Source: Azoarcus sp. L1K30 (GTDB taxonomy: Bacteria; Pseudomonadota; Gammaproteobacteria; Burkholderiales; Rhodocyclaceae). From it: DNA of 57,577 nt. Shown one piece after another: positions 43,893 to 53,480 of the stretch. Every line of letters begins with the position of its first letter. Positions within the stretch are counted from its first letter, which is position 1. A program made the position numbers and the translations under genes. The DNA lies in contig NZ_JAGRRD010000001.1 of NCBI RefSeq assembly GCF_018122735.1, positions 2,896,971 through 2,954,547 on the forward strand. Direction: 5' to 3'. The notes under the pieces were generated by a model. It had not been told where the DNA came from and ran no database searches. It was given only the letters and a program-made list of their open reading frames with translations.

Positions 43893-45818
43893 TCAGCCCG
43901 GCTGAACGGCCCGAACGCCGCCCGCAACCCGATTGCGCTGCCCCAGATAGTCGGCGAGTTCGCTCGCCGGCATCGGCATGCCCAGCAAGTACCCCTGCAG
44001 TACGTCGCATTCGTGGCGAAGCAGAAAGTCTGCCTGGGCCTCGGTCTCGACACCTTCCGCGACCACCGAGATCCCCAATGCGTGCGCCATCTGGATAACG
44101 GCGATGACGATGGCGGCGTCCTCGGCATCGTCCGGCAGCGCCCGTACAAAGCATTGGTCGACTTTCAATGTGGTCACGTCGAAGCGCTTCAGGTAGCCCA
44201 GCGACGAATAGCCGGTCCCGAAATCGTCGATCGACAGCTTGAAACCTGCCAGACGGAAGGCCTCGAGCACGCTGGCGCCGCGCGCGTCGGTCAACGCGCT
44301 CTCGGTGAGTTCGAATTCGAACTGGCTGACCGATTCGCCATGGGCTGCCAACATGCTGCAAAAGCGCTCCACCAGGGCTGGCCCCTGAAGCAACTGCAGC
44401 GATGACACGTTGACGGCCACGCTGGCCAGTTCGAAACCGGCGCAGCGCAGCCCGGCAAGGTCCCTGCAGATCCGCTCCAGCAGGCGGTCTCCCAACGCGG
44501 TGATCAGGCCGGTACGCTCGGCCACCGGAATGAAGTCGGCAGGCGAGACCGGCCGACCATCCGGCAGACACCAGCGCGCCAGCGCTTCGACGCCCACCAC
44601 TTGCCGCGTCCGCGCGCACAATTTGGGCTGATAGGCCACCCACAGGCCGCCGTCTTCCTTCGCCAGCGCCTGGCGCAACTCGGACTCGAGACGCAACTCC
44701 TGTCTCACCTTGCCGTCGATCGATTCGGAGAAAAACTGAAAGCGGTTCTTTCCCTGCGCCTTGGCGACGTACATCGCCATGTCGGCATGGCGCAGCAGGG
44801 CGGCGGGATCGCCACCGTCACCCGGCATCATCGCAATGCCCACGCTGAGACCGATATGGCTCGGCGTAGGCTCGGTCGAAAACGGCCTGCCGATCACTTC
44901 GATGAGGCTTCGTGCCACTATTGCGGCGTTGTCCGGACCACCTACATCGAGCAGCACCACCGCGAACTCGTCACCGCCAATGCGGGCGACAACATCTCCA
45001 ACGCGCACGGTGTGCTTCAGGCGTTGCCCGATCATCGACAACACCCGGTCACCGACTTCATGGCCAAAGGCGTCGTTGACCTTCTTGAAGTCATCGACAT
45101 CAAGAAAAAGCAGCGCTGCCAACGTGCCACCGCTGCCAACACGGTCGACGACCTTGCGCAACTCCTGCTCGAACAGACGCCGGTTAGGCAGGCCGGTCAC
45201 GTGGTCATACAAGGCGAGGCGCTCCATGCGTCGCTCCGCGCTTGCAACCTGCTTGCGCAGCCGGCGAGTCAGCCGATAGGCGAGGCTCAGTGCCACCGAC
45301 GCGATGCCGAGTACCCCACCTGCGTACTCGAGCAATCGCCAGTATAAGGAACTGAAATCGACATTGAGAATCAGGGTGCCTACCGTGCTGCCATCGACCT
45401 GTACGGCCTCCCGCATCACCCCGCGCCTGAAGCCCAGCGTGGTCTCGTTCGGCACGGCGCTGGCACCGAACCTGTCGGCGTCGAGATGCGTCTCAAGCGT
45501 CGGTGGAAAGGCGGGATGATCCTCCGGCCACGATGCCAGCAGACTGCTGTCCTGGCGGTAAAGCGCGGCCGACTGGATGCGCGGTGTCAGACGGATGGCC
45601 GAGATAATCTCGCGCGCCGCGGCCGCATCGTTGAACACCACAGCTGCATTGCTGTTCTCGGCAAGGATTGCCGCTTCCGTGCTGAGCTCGTCGAGAAGGA
45701 CCTGGCGTCCGACGAAATACTGATGGACGATCAGCAGCACGAACGCAATGAGTAGCGCCAGTGCTGTCGACAGCAGGCTGAGGCGATGCGCGCGCGGCGT
45801 ACGAGACGTACGGGCCAT
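43893..45818 (-). CDS. CHASE8-GGDEF-EAL protein
   Basis: This is a 641-residue protein with TM1 at about 13-35, a CHASE8-type periplasmic domain (about 40-155), TM2 at about 160-183, GGDEF (about 200-360) with ARIGGDEFAVVLLD, and EAL (about 378-625) with GVEALARW, NVSSLQL, IDDFGTGYSSL, KVDQCFV and EGVET, all intact. Both catalytic motifs look functional, so it could make or degrade c-di-GMP. The stop of the YfiR-like gene lies just 2 bases upstream, so the two are translated from one transcript. In the YfiBNR system a YfiR-like protein inhibits a CHASE8 cyclase; a similar pairing is plausible here. Confidence 0.88.
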   Translation of the reverse strand: MARTSRTPRAHRLSLLSTALALLIAFVLLIVHQYFVGRQVLLDELSTEAAILAENSNAAVVFNDAAAAREIISAIRLTPRIQSAALYRQDSSLLASWPEDHPAFPPTLETHLDADRFGASAVPNETTLGFRRGVMREAVQVDGSTVGTLILNVDFSSLYWRLLEYAGGVLGIASVALSLAYRLTRRLRKQVASAERRMERLALYDHVTGLPNRRLFEQELRKVVDRVGSGGTLAALLFLDVDDFKKVNDAFGHEVGDRVLSMIGQRLKHTVRVGDVVARIGGDEFAVVLLDVGGPDNAAIVARSLIEVIGRPFSTEPTPSHIGLSVGIAMMPGDGGDPAALLRHADMAMYVAKAQGKNRFQFFSESIDGKVRQELRLESELRQALAKEDGGLWVAYQPKLCARTRQVVGVEALARWCLPDGRPVSPADFIPVAERTGLITALGDRLLERICRDLAGLRCAGFELASVAVNVSSLQLLQGPALVERFCSMLAAHGESVSQFEFELTESALTDARGASVLEAFRLAGFKLSIDDFGTGYSSLGYLKRFDVTTLKVDQCFVRALPDDAEDAAIVIAVIQMAHALGISVVAEGVETEAQADFLLRHECDVLQGYLLGMPMPASELADYLGQRNRVAGGVRAVQPG

Positions 45819-45820
45819 GC

Positions 45821-46354
45821 CTACTCCCTCACCGTTCGCGCCAGTCGTAGCGCCTTTGAGCTCAGACTCAACCCGGCACGGCGCAGGGCCGGCAGGTCGA
45901 CATCAAAGGTCACCCTCCCCTCGAAGAGCGCGAGGTTGACCATGACCCCTCGATCGAGAAAGCCAGGCGTATCGCCGACGAGCAGCACGCCGCCCGGCAG
46001 CGCCCCACCGCTCAAGGCAGAAAGCAGTACATCGTCCGAAGGCGCAATATAGGCAGCTTGGCAGCGTTGCAGCGCACTGGCGTCCACGCGGACCACATTG
46101 AGCTGTCGCCCCCGGATCACCCTGCGGTCCAGCGCAGCAAGCGCCCCGGCCACCGCACTGTTGCTGAAGTAGCAGACCGACAGCGCCGCATTCGGCTGCA
46201 CGTCACCTCGTGGCCAGTCGACGAACAGCAACATGTTGACCAGGATGGCCGCCTTGAGATCGGGTTCGGTAGCCTGTTGCTGGGCCATCGATCGCCCGGG
46301 CAGGGCAAGAGCGGACGCAAGAACGACGGCGCAGCCGACGACGAGAATACGCAT
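45821..46354 (-). CDS. YfiR-like periplasmic protein (DUF4154)
   Basis: This is a 177-residue protein with a signal peptide (MRILVVGCAVVLASALALPGRSMA). The mature part shows DUF4154/YfiR features: DLKAAILVNMLLFVDWP, LSVCYFSNSAVAGALAALDRR, CQAAYIAP and GVMVNLALFEGRVTFDVDLPALRRAGL. YfiR in Pseudomonas holds a CHASE8 diguanylate cyclase inactive in the periplasm. ATG 46354 is chosen because it opens the signal peptide. It lies 11 bases after the TonB receptor stop and 2 bases before the GGDEF-EAL gene. Confidence 0.85.
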   Translation of the reverse strand: MRILVVGCAVVLASALALPGRSMAQQQATEPDLKAAILVNMLLFVDWPRGDVQPNAALSVCYFSNSAVAGALAALDRRVIRGRQLNVVRVDASALQRCQAAYIAPSDDVLLSALSGGALPGGVLLVGDTPGFLDRGVMVNLALFEGRVTFDVDLPALRRAGLSLSSKALRLARTVRE

Positions 46355-46365
46355 CGCAGACAAGC

Positions 46366-48375
46366 TCAAAGGGCCACCTGCCAGCGCACGCGGAACTGTC
46401 GCCGGTCCTGCTCGATACGGTCCTGCACGAAGGAGGACGATGCCGGGTCGGCGTAGCGCTGATCCGTGAGATTGTAGACTCCAAGGCTCCACTCGCCACA
46501 CCCGACAGACGGAAGAGTCGACAGCACGACATTGAGCAGGCCATGGCCGGCAACCCGGTCCGCCTTCGACTGCCGCGACGTCATGCCTTGCCACTGCCCG
46601 GCCAGTTTCCAGCGCGTATCGACCGGCATAGAGAACACCAGCTTGCCAAGCAGTCGCGGTGAATTTTCCAGCGTACTGCCATCGTTCATCTGTGACCGCT
46701 GCCAGGCAACACTGCCGCGCAGACTGTATCCGCCAGACCAGACCTGTTCGGCGTCGAGTTCGATACCATGCGCGCGCACGCGTGGCAGATTGGCGAAGGC
46801 CCACAGACCGTCGTTTGCATCAAACTGCTCGCCAACCATGTCGTAAATGACGTTGCGATACACACTGACACCCGCCCGCCCGCTGCGGCCGAGACGGAAA
46901 TCGGCAGCGAACTCCACGCTGCGCATACGCTCCGGTTCGAGCGCGGGGTTCGCCTTCTGCGCCACCCCGTCGGCGTAAAAGCGCTCATAGGCGTTGGGTG
47001 GCCGATAGGAATGCACCAGCGCCGCCTTCAGTGTCAGATCCTCGTCCGGTTGATAGATCAGCGCCAGCCGCGGCGACAGGATGGCCGCGTAGTCGCTGTG
47101 CTTGTCGTGGCGCAGGCTCAGGTTCAGCAGCCACAACGGGTGAAAGCGCCACTCGTCCTGCACGAAAACACCAAAAGTGCTCGAAGGATCGTTCGTGCGC
47201 AAGGCCTCCACATATGGTTTGCGGTCGAAATTCAGTTGTTCCAGGGTCGTGTTCCACTGCGCCTCGGTACCGAGCATCCACCGGTGCTCGGCACCAGCCA
47301 TGCCCTGCAGCCGGTAATTCAGACCGCGCCAGTGGGCCACCGCCTCGTCGCGATTGGCGATCCCGCCCTCGTAGCGGTAATCACCCTGGTACAGATAGTC
47401 GCCATTGAAGATCGAGAAATGCTGCTGCCATCCGGTGCCCAGCATGCCATCGTAGGACAGTTCGACGAACCCGTTGCGATCCAGAATGTCATTGCCGGGT
47501 TCGCCGAAAACCGTGCCATAAGGCGCGCCCGGCATCGCCTTTTCGCGCACGGCGAAACTGCCGGTCAGGCGCCAGTTTCCAAAGCGCAGCTTGCCATAGG
47601 CCTTGCGGTAGCGTTCTCCATCGATGCCGCGTGCCCACCCACCATACGGGCCGCCGCCGAAGTCGCGATAATAGTGATCCTCGCCCTCGGCGCCGTAGGC
47701 GGCAAAGCCGACGAACCAGTCTCCGCCGCCGTCCAGCGCCTGCCCGGCAACCAGGCCGATTCGGCGACTCTGACCGCTGCCCGCGTCGATGCTGACTCGC
47801 GTGCCATTGACGTCGCTACCGTCGAGCATGACCAGATTGACGATCCCGAACAGCGCATTGCCGCCATAGACGGCAGACGACGGCCCGGACACGAACTCGA
47901 GCCGCTTGACCCAATCCATTTCCACCGGCGACTCATTGCCGATGAACGCCTGATCGTAAAGCGCGTCGTTGCGACGGGCGCCGTCTGTGAGCAGCACCAC
48001 GCGGGAGTTGTAATCACCCGAGCGGTTGAAGCCCCTGACACCGAGATAGGTGTAATTGCGGTCGCTGCTGGTATAGACCCCGCGCACGGTGGAAAGGGCC
48101 TCGCCGATATTGCGATAGGCCTGTGTGCGCAGCTCCTCGGCTCCAATGACGGTGACCGAAGCCGGTGTGTCGGACAGGGGCTGCGCATAGCGCGTCGCGC
48201 CAATGACCTCGATGCGCAGCAGGTCGTCGAGCGGCAGCTGGGCAAGCTCGAGCTCGTCCGCTACAGGAATGGATGCGGCACCGACGTGGCACGCGAAACC
48301 GGCTGCGAGCGCACAGTAAAGTCGCCGCATCCGTACGCCGCGCAGCAGTGGTTTGTGTTCGGCATCTGCGGTCAT
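46366..48375 (-). CDS. TonB-dependent outer-membrane receptor
   Basis: This is a 669-residue receptor. After the N-terminal signal sequence, the plug domain shows DTPASVTVIGAEELRTQAYRN and the LGVRGFNRSG motif, with RLEFVSGPSSAVYGGNALFGIVN, all standard for TonB receptors. The rest is a beta-barrel (SLRHDKHSDYAAILSPRLAL; LALIYQPDEDLTLKAALVHSYRPPNAYERFY) ending in a barrel-closing strand with terminal hydrophobics. The signal sequence is clearest from Met16 (48330). The ligand is unknown; its position before YfiR and a cyclase suggests it signals or supplies a compound linked to c-di-GMP control. Confidence 0.9.
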   Translation of the reverse strand: MTADAEHKPLLRGVRMRRLYCALAAGFACHVGAASIPVADELELAQLPLDDLLRIEVIGATRYAQPLSDTPASVTVIGAEELRTQAYRNIGEALSTVRGVYTSSDRNYTYLGVRGFNRSGDYNSRVVLLTDGARRNDALYDQAFIGNESPVEMDWVKRLEFVSGPSSAVYGGNALFGIVNLVMLDGSDVNGTRVSIDAGSGQSRRIGLVAGQALDGGGDWFVGFAAYGAEGEDHYYRDFGGGPYGGWARGIDGERYRKAYGKLRFGNWRLTGSFAVREKAMPGAPYGTVFGEPGNDILDRNGFVELSYDGMLGTGWQQHFSIFNGDYLYQGDYRYEGGIANRDEAVAHWRGLNYRLQGMAGAEHRWMLGTEAQWNTTLEQLNFDRKPYVEALRTNDPSSTFGVFVQDEWRFHPLWLLNLSLRHDKHSDYAAILSPRLALIYQPDEDLTLKAALVHSYRPPNAYERFYADGVAQKANPALEPERMRSVEFAADFRLGRSGRAGVSVYRNVIYDMVGEQFDANDGLWAFANLPRVRAHGIELDAEQVWSGGYSLRGSVAWQRSQMNDGSTLENSPRLLGKLVFSMPVDTRWKLAGQWQGMTSRQSKADRVAGHGLLNVVLSTLPSVGCGEWSLGVYNLTDQRYADPASSSFVQDRIEQDRRQFRVRWQVAL

Positions 48376-48496
48376 GGTTCAAGTACCGTGGACAATGTTC
48401 GGGCTCAGGCCGAATGTGCGGCGCAGCCCGGAATGATGGTCTGCAACGGACGAACTATACCGTGACGCATTGACGCTTCGGTGCGACAGAAGCGGA

Positions 48497-49153
48497 TTAT
48501 CTGAGCCCGGAGAGGTAATCGGCAACCGCGTCGATATTGTCTTTACCGAGCAAGGTGACGGCCGCCGTCATCGGCGCATAGAAACGCTCGCCCGACTGTG
48601 TCAGATAACGCGTCAGGCTGAGACGAACGTATTCGCGTTGCTGCCCGGCCAGACGCGGAAAGGTGTCGCCGCCAAGCGCATCGGCTCGATGGCAGCGCGC
48701 GCACAGTTTGGCGAAGTACGCTTCGCCCTCCTTCGCGCGTGGCCCGGGCGCGCTCGCAGGCACCACCGGAGACGCAGCATAGAAGAGCGAAATCGCAGCC
48801 TTGTCGCGTTCGCTGAGCACTTTCATCAGGCCCTGCATGAACTCGTTCTTGCGCCTGCCGGTCAGAAAGGCATCAATCTGGGTCAGTACGTAGTCAGGAT
48901 GCTGCCCGGCCAGATTTGGCACCTCGGGGTACTTGCTGATCCCCGCCTCGCCGTGGCAATTCGCACAAAAGAAAGCTGCTTTCCGGCCCTCGATCATCGC
49001 CGCCTCATGCGCGGCGGGATCCGCCGTGATCTGCGCGGTCAGCAGCTTGCCCGGCACGGCCTCAGCCGCATGCGCCGCGACTCCAGCCGTGCCGAGCGAC
49101 CACAGCGACAACAGCAGGCTCACCCATATCCAACGGATATTCTCGTGAAACAT
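48497..49153 (-). CDS. Diheme cytochrome c (c4-like)
   Basis: This is a 218-residue periplasmic cytochrome. After a signal peptide (about 1-31) there are two heme sites, FCANCHGEAG and LCARCHRADALGG, each followed by a typical P-N/R-L-A-G-Q sequence (VPNLAGQHPDYV; FPRLAGQQREYV), the signature of cytochrome c4. Axial methionines are probably in the FMQGLM and APMTAA segments. It carries electrons between the bc1 complex and terminal oxidases. GGAGAAGG precedes ATG 49153. It runs in the same direction as the TonB gene but about 120 bases upstream of it, probably as a separate unit. Confidence 0.88.
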   Translation of the reverse strand: MFHENIRWIWVSLLLSLWSLGTAGVAAHAAEAVPGKLLTAQITADPAAHEAAMIEGRKAAFFCANCHGEAGISKYPEVPNLAGQHPDYVLTQIDAFLTGRRKNEFMQGLMKVLSERDKAAISLFYAASPVVPASAPGPRAKEGEAYFAKLCARCHRADALGGDTFPRLAGQQREYVRLSLTRYLTQSGERFYAPMTAAVTLLGKDNIDAVADYLSGLR

Positions 49154-49407
49154 GCGCCTTCTCCCTAGAACACGATAACCGCAAAGTACGCCCGCCTTCG
49201 GCCGGCACTTCATCCAACTTGCCGAAAGCAATACGTGAGTGCGCGAATATTAGTCCCGTGGGCCGAGTACGGAACGGACGGATTTCACTAATTGAATCGA
49301 AAATATGCATTTCTTGTACATGCGCGCAGAACTCGCCGAACGGGGAAAATTGACCAAAGACACATCATGCTTGCGGCGACTCTGGGACAATACGGCCATC
49401 GTTCAGT

Positions 49408-49755
49408 ATGACCGCCGAGATGAACCAGCCCCTGATCGTCCTGACCAACCTTCCAGACACCCCTGCTGCCGAGGCGCTTGCGATGAAATTGCTCGCGGCA
49501 AACCTGGCTGCCTGCGTCAACGTTCTGGCACCCTGCACATCCTTCTATCGCTGGCGGGGTGTCGTCGAACGTGCCAGCGAGACGCCTTTGCTGATCAAGA
49601 CGACTGCCGATCGCTATGCGGCACTCGAAGCAGCAATCCTGGACGCCCATCCCTACGAACTTCCGGAGATTGTGGCGGTCCCTGTCGAGCACGGTCATGC
49701 CGCTTACCTGCGCTGGCTTGCCGAGGAAACGACGCCCGACTCACCTGCTTCCTGA
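49408..49755 (+). CDS. cutA: Divalent-cation tolerance protein CutA
   Basis: This 115-residue protein with the CutA1 fold forms trimers. Family landmarks are present: NLAACVNVLAPCTSFYRWRGVVE and HPYELPEIVAVPVEHGHAAYLRWLAEET. It is linked with copper tolerance in E. coli, although the exact role is unclear. The first ATG (49408) or MNQPL at 49420 could be the start. It lies 14 bases before dsbD, and this cutA-dsbD pairing (thiol-disulfide export next to CutA) is common in Proteobacteria, so an operon is likely. Confidence 0.92.
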   Translation: MTAEMNQPLIVLTNLPDTPAAEALAMKLLAANLAACVNVLAPCTSFYRWRGVVERASETPLLIKTTADRYAALEAAILDAHPYELPEIVAVPVEHGHAAYLRWLAEETTPDSPAS

Positions 49756-49769
49756 CACGAAAGAACACG

Positions 49770-51602
49770 ATGCAACGTCTGCTGATCCTGCTCGCCCTGC
49801 TGGCGAGCCTGTTTTCCCCGCCAGGCCGCGCGGCCGACCCCATCGAGCCGGAGAAGGCCTTTGCGATGACGGCCCGCGCGCTCGATGCGAAAACCCTCGA
49901 AGTCGTGTTCGAGGTGGCACCCGAGTATTACCTCTACGGCAGCAAGTTCCGCTTCGATGCCGAACCGGCAAGCGTGGTGCTGGGCGAACCCGATCGCCCG
50001 CCGGGCAAGATCAAGCACGACGAGTTCTTCGGCGAAGTCGAAACCTACCGCGGCACACTTCGCATCCTGATTCCGGTCAGCGCAGCGGCCGAGGTCAAGC
50101 GCTTCGTCCTGCACACCAGCAGTCAGGGCTGCTGGGACGGCGGCATCTGTTACCCGCCCACGCCCCAGTCCGCCGACATCGACCTCACCGCGAGCGCTGC
50201 CCCGACCGGCAACAGCCTGCTGCAGCGCGCACTCGATCAGACGCCGACGTCGGCGTCTGCGCCTGCATCGACGCCGCGCCCCGTGGCCTCCACTACCGCG
50301 TCGGCAGGCAGCGGGGATGAAAGCGGGCGCATCGCCGGCCTGCTCCGCAACGCCAGCGTACCGTTGGTGCTGGCGAGTTTCTTCGGCTTCGGACTGTTGC
50401 TCGCCTTCACCCCCTGCACCTTCCCGATGATTCCCATCCTGTCGGGCATCATCGTCGGTCACGGTCATCACATCTCGCGCAGCCGCGCGTTCATGCTGTC
50501 GCTCGCCTACGTACTGGGCATGGCCGTCACCTATGCGGCTGCCGGCGTCGCGGCCGGTGTCACCGGCACGCTGCTGTCGGCGGCGCTGCAGAACGTCTGG
50601 GTACTATCGGGCTTCGCGCTGGTATTCGTGGCGCTATCGCTGTCGATGTTCGGTTTCTACGAACTGCAACTCCCGTCGTCGCTGCAAAGCCGCCTGGCCG
50701 ATACGGCCAGCCACAACAAGGGCGGACATCTCGGCGGCGTCGCGGCGATGGGGATACTCTCCGCACTGATCGTCGGCCCCTGCGTCGCGGCACCGCTGGC
50801 GGGCGCCCTGCTCTACATCGCACAGACGGGCGATGCCGTATTGGGCGGCGGCGCGCTGTTCGTCATGGCACTGGGCATGGGCATGCCGCTGCTGGCAGTC
50901 GGACTGGCGGCACGGTCGATCCTCCCGAAGGTGGGACCGTGGATGGAAGGGGTCAAGAAAGCCTTCGGCGTGCTCCTGCTGGCCGTCGCGCTGTGGATGT
51001 TGGCGCCGGTACTGCCCGCGCTGGCCAGCATGCTGGCCTGGGCAGCGTTGATGCTGTTCTCGGGCATCTTTCTCCATGCCATCGACCCGCTTCCGCCCGC
51101 GGCAAAGGGCTGGCAACGCTTCTGGAAGGGCGTGGGCGTCATGCTGCTGATCGGCGGTGCGGCCATGCTGGTCGGCGCACTGGCCGGCTCGCGCGATCCG
51201 CTGCAACCGCTGGCGGTGCTCCGTGCCGGAGCCACCGCGACGGCGCCCGCACCCGCATTCGAGAATGTGGGGTCGATCGCCGAACTCGACGCCCGCCTCG
51301 CCGCCACGGACCGCCCTGTGATGCTGGATTTCTACGCCGACTGGTGCGTCTCGTGCAAGGAGATGGAACGCTTTACCTTTGCCGATCCGCAAGTCGCCGA
51401 ACGCATGCGCCGGATGCTGCTGCTCAAAGCCGATGTCACCGAGAACAACGACGAACACAAGGCCTTGCTCAAACGCTTCGGCCTGTTCGGCCCCCCCGGC
51501 ATCATCTTCTTCGATGCTTCCGGCACCGAACGCGCCGGCCAGCGCGTAGTCGGTTTCATGGAGGCTGAAGCCTTCACCCGGGTGCTCGATCAGCTGCGGT
51601 AA
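49770..51602 (+). CDS. dsbD: Thiol:disulfide interchange protein DsbD
   Basis: This 610-residue protein passes electrons from cytoplasmic thioredoxin to periplasmic DsbC/DsbG and heme-attachment proteins. A signal peptide (1-23) is followed by the alpha domain with Cys121 and Cys127 (GCWDGGICYPP), eight membrane helices with Cys216 (FTPCTFPMIPI) and Cys338 (GPCVAAPLAGA), and a C-terminal thioredoxin domain with Cys526 and Cys529 (DWCVSCKEME). All six catalytic cysteines are present. I chose ATG 49770 because it opens the signal peptide; the frame extends upstream only by chance. The nearby diheme cytochrome c is a plausible client. Confidence 0.95.
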   Translation: MQRLLILLALLASLFSPPGRAADPIEPEKAFAMTARALDAKTLEVVFEVAPEYYLYGSKFRFDAEPASVVLGEPDRPPGKIKHDEFFGEVETYRGTLRILIPVSAAAEVKRFVLHTSSQGCWDGGICYPPTPQSADIDLTASAAPTGNSLLQRALDQTPTSASAPASTPRPVASTTASAGSGDESGRIAGLLRNASVPLVLASFFGFGLLLAFTPCTFPMIPILSGIIVGHGHHISRSRAFMLSLAYVLGMAVTYAAAGVAAGVTGTLLSAALQNVWVLSGFALVFVALSLSMFGFYELQLPSSLQSRLADTASHNKGGHLGGVAAMGILSALIVGPCVAAPLAGALLYIAQTGDAVLGGGALFVMALGMGMPLLAVGLAARSILPKVGPWMEGVKKAFGVLLLAVALWMLAPVLPALASMLAWAALMLFSGIFLHAIDPLPPAAKGWQRFWKGVGVMLLIGGAAMLVGALAGSRDPLQPLAVLRAGATATAPAPAFENVGSIAELDARLAATDRPVMLDFYADWCVSCKEMERFTFADPQVAERMRRMLLLKADVTENNDEHKALLKRFGLFGPPGIIFFDASGTERAGQRVVGFMEAEAFTRVLDQLR

Positions 51603-51707
51603 GCGCTGGCGCCTGCGTCCATCGCATCACCATCGACCGCCCGAATCGCGCCGAAGCCGTCTGTTTCGCCTACAATCCCGTCTTTCCCCTTTTCCTTCAA
51701 TCCCTTC

Positions 51708-52325
51708 ATGTTCTCAGGCATCGTGGCGGCAGTAGGCCGCATTGAACACATCGAGGCCCTCGCGGACGGCGTCCGCCTGACCGTTGATACCCAGGGGCTC
51801 GACCTTGACGACGTGATCGTCGGCGACAGCATTGCCAATAGCGGCGTATGTCTCACCGTCATTGCGCGCGATGGCGCCAGGGTGAAGTTCGACGTCTCGC
51901 GCGAAACGCTGAACTGCACCGTCGGCCTGGACCAGGCCGGTGGCGAGGTGAACCTGGAAAAGGCCCTGCGCATGGCCGACCGGCTCGGCGGTCACCTGGT
52001 GACCGGCCACGTCGATGGCGTCGGTGACGTGGTCAAGTTCGAACCGGTCGGCGAAAGCCACGAACTCGTGATCCGCGCACCGGCCGCAATCGCCGGCTAT
52101 ATCGCGAAGAAAGGCTCTATTACGGTCAACGGGGTCAGCCTGACGGTCAACCGTGTCGAGCACCGTGATTTCTCGATCAACCTGATTCCGCACACGGTCG
52201 AGGTCACCAACCTCAAGCATCTGCGACCCGGCAGCCGGGTCAACCTCGAGATCGATCTCATTGCCCGCTACGTCGAGCGCATGCTCGCCTGGCGCACCGA
52301 AGAAGAGCAGGCGCAACGAGCCTGA
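51708..52325 (+). CDS. ribE: Riboflavin synthase, alpha subunit
   Basis: This 205-residue enzyme converts two molecules of 6,7-dimethyl-8-ribityllumazine to riboflavin and a pyrimidine. The two lumazine-binding repeats are evident ([18 protein letters not shown]...; [15 protein letters not shown]...), each with the typical GxSLTV strand (VNGVSLTVN). It is first of a riboflavin cluster, followed by ribBA after 20 bases, then ribH and nusB. The 105-base gap from dsbD does not contain an FMN riboswitch recognisable by eye. Confidence 0.95.
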   Translation: MFSGIVAAVGRIEHIEALADGVRLTVDTQGLDLDDVIVGDSIANSGVCLTVIARDGARVKFDVSRETLNCTVGLDQAGGEVNLEKALRMADRLGGHLVTGHVDGVGDVVKFEPVGESHELVIRAPAAIAGYIAKKGSITVNGVSLTVNRVEHRDFSINLIPHTVEVTNLKHLRPGSRVNLEIDLIARYVERMLAWRTEEEQAQRA

Positions 52326-52345
52326 CACTGGAAAGGATCCCACAC

Positions 52346-53434
52346 ATGAGCGCACTGGCTCCGATTACCGACATCATCGCCGACATCAAGACCGGCAAGA
52401 TGGTGATCCTCGTTGACGAAGAGGATCGCGAGAACGAGGGCGACCTCGTGATGGCAGCAGAATTCGTCACGCCCGAAGCGATCAACTTCATGGCCCGTTT
52501 CGGCCGCGGACTGATCTGCCTCACGCTCACCGAAGAGCGCTGCCGCCAACTCGGCCTGCAGCAGATGGTGCGCGACAACCGCACCCCGCACGGCACCGCC
52601 TTCACCACTTCGATCGAGGCGGCCACCGGCGTCACCACCGGCATTTCCGCCCATGACCGCGCCCGCACCGTCCAGGTTGCGGTGGCGCGCCATGCCAACG
52701 CCGACGATATCGTCATGCCCGGCCATATCTTTCCCCTCACCGCGCAGCGCGGCGGGGTGCTGATTCGTGCCGGCCACACCGAAGCCGGCTGTGATCTCGC
52801 GCACCTCGCCGGCGTCGAACCCGCAGCCGTAATCTGCGAGATCCTCAAGGACGACGGCAGCATGGCCCGCCTGCCCGATCTGATCGAATTCGGCACCGAG
52901 CACGGTCTCAAGATCGGGGCCATCCGTGATCTGATCGAGTACCGTGCCGCCACCGAACATCTGGTGGAAAAGGTCACCGAGAAGGAAGTCGAAACCCCGC
53001 ACGGCCGGTTTCTGCTGTCGGCGTTCGAGGACAAGACCTCGGGCGATGTCCATTTCGCACTCTCCCGCGGCAACATCCGCCCCGAGCATGAGACGCTGGT
53101 GCGGGTGCACGAGCCGATTTCGGTGGTCGACTTCCTCGACCCCGACAGCGGACGCCACAGCTTCCCGGTCAATAGTGCGCTGGCCAGCCTTGCCGCAGCC
53201 GATGCCGGCGTCATTGTCCTGCTTTATCGTCCACAATCGGGGCGCGAACTGCTCGCCGGCCTGACCGGTGCGACCGACCGTCCGGTGAAATGGGATGCCC
53301 GTCTGTTTGGCGTCGGCGCCCAGATCCTGCGCGCACTGAACGTGGGCAAGATGCGCCTGCTGTCCAATCCGCGCAAGATTCCGAGCATGACCGGTTTCGG
53401 CCTCGAAATCACCGGCTTCGTCGACCAGGGCTGA
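52346..53434 (+). CDS. ribBA: RibBA: DHBP synthase with degenerate GTP cyclohydrolase II-like domain
   Basis: This is a 362-residue protein. The first half (about 1-205) is a 3,4-dihydroxy-2-butanone-4-phosphate synthase with intact [27 protein letters not shown] and [12 protein letters not shown] motifs. The second half has the GTP cyclohydrolase II fold outline ([13 protein letters not shown]...[13 protein letters not shown]) but lacks the three zinc cysteines of active enzymes (normally GDxxGSxRCDCG), so this half is probably not a cyclohydrolase; a true RibA must exist elsewhere. It lies 20 bases after ribE. Confidence 0.92.
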   Translation: MSALAPITDIIADIKTGKMVILVDEEDRENEGDLVMAAEFVTPEAINFMARFGRGLICLTLTEERCRQLGLQQMVRDNRTPHGTAFTTSIEAATGVTTGISAHDRARTVQVAVARHANADDIVMPGHIFPLTAQRGGVLIRAGHTEAGCDLAHLAGVEPAAVICEILKDDGSMARLPDLIEFGTEHGLKIGAIRDLIEYRAATEHLVEKVTEKEVETPHGRFLLSAFEDKTSGDVHFALSRGNIRPEHETLVRVHEPISVVDFLDPDSGRHSFPVNSALASLAAADAGVIVLLYRPQSGRELLAGLTGATDRPVKWDARLFGVGAQILRALNVGKMRLLSNPRKIPSMTGFGLEITGFVDQG

Positions 53435-53480
53435 CACCCGGCCTGCCGCCCTCGACTCACCACTTGATAGAGCGAAAACC

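Noticed and set aside
43813-44643. Apparent 277-residue N-terminal extension of the Cache-PAS-GGDEF protein
   Set aside because: It overlaps the EAL domain of the CHASE8-GGDEF-EAL gene on the same strand in another frame; its composition is low-complexity and a good start with a membrane helix follows at 43812.
48497-49231. Longer N-terminus of the diheme cytochrome
   Set aside because: The upstream 26 codons lack a ribosome-binding site, while ATG 49153 has GGAGAAGG and opens directly into the signal peptide.
51603-51707. FMN riboswitch before ribE
   Set aside because: The gap is only 105 bases and shows no RFN-type conserved blocks by eye.
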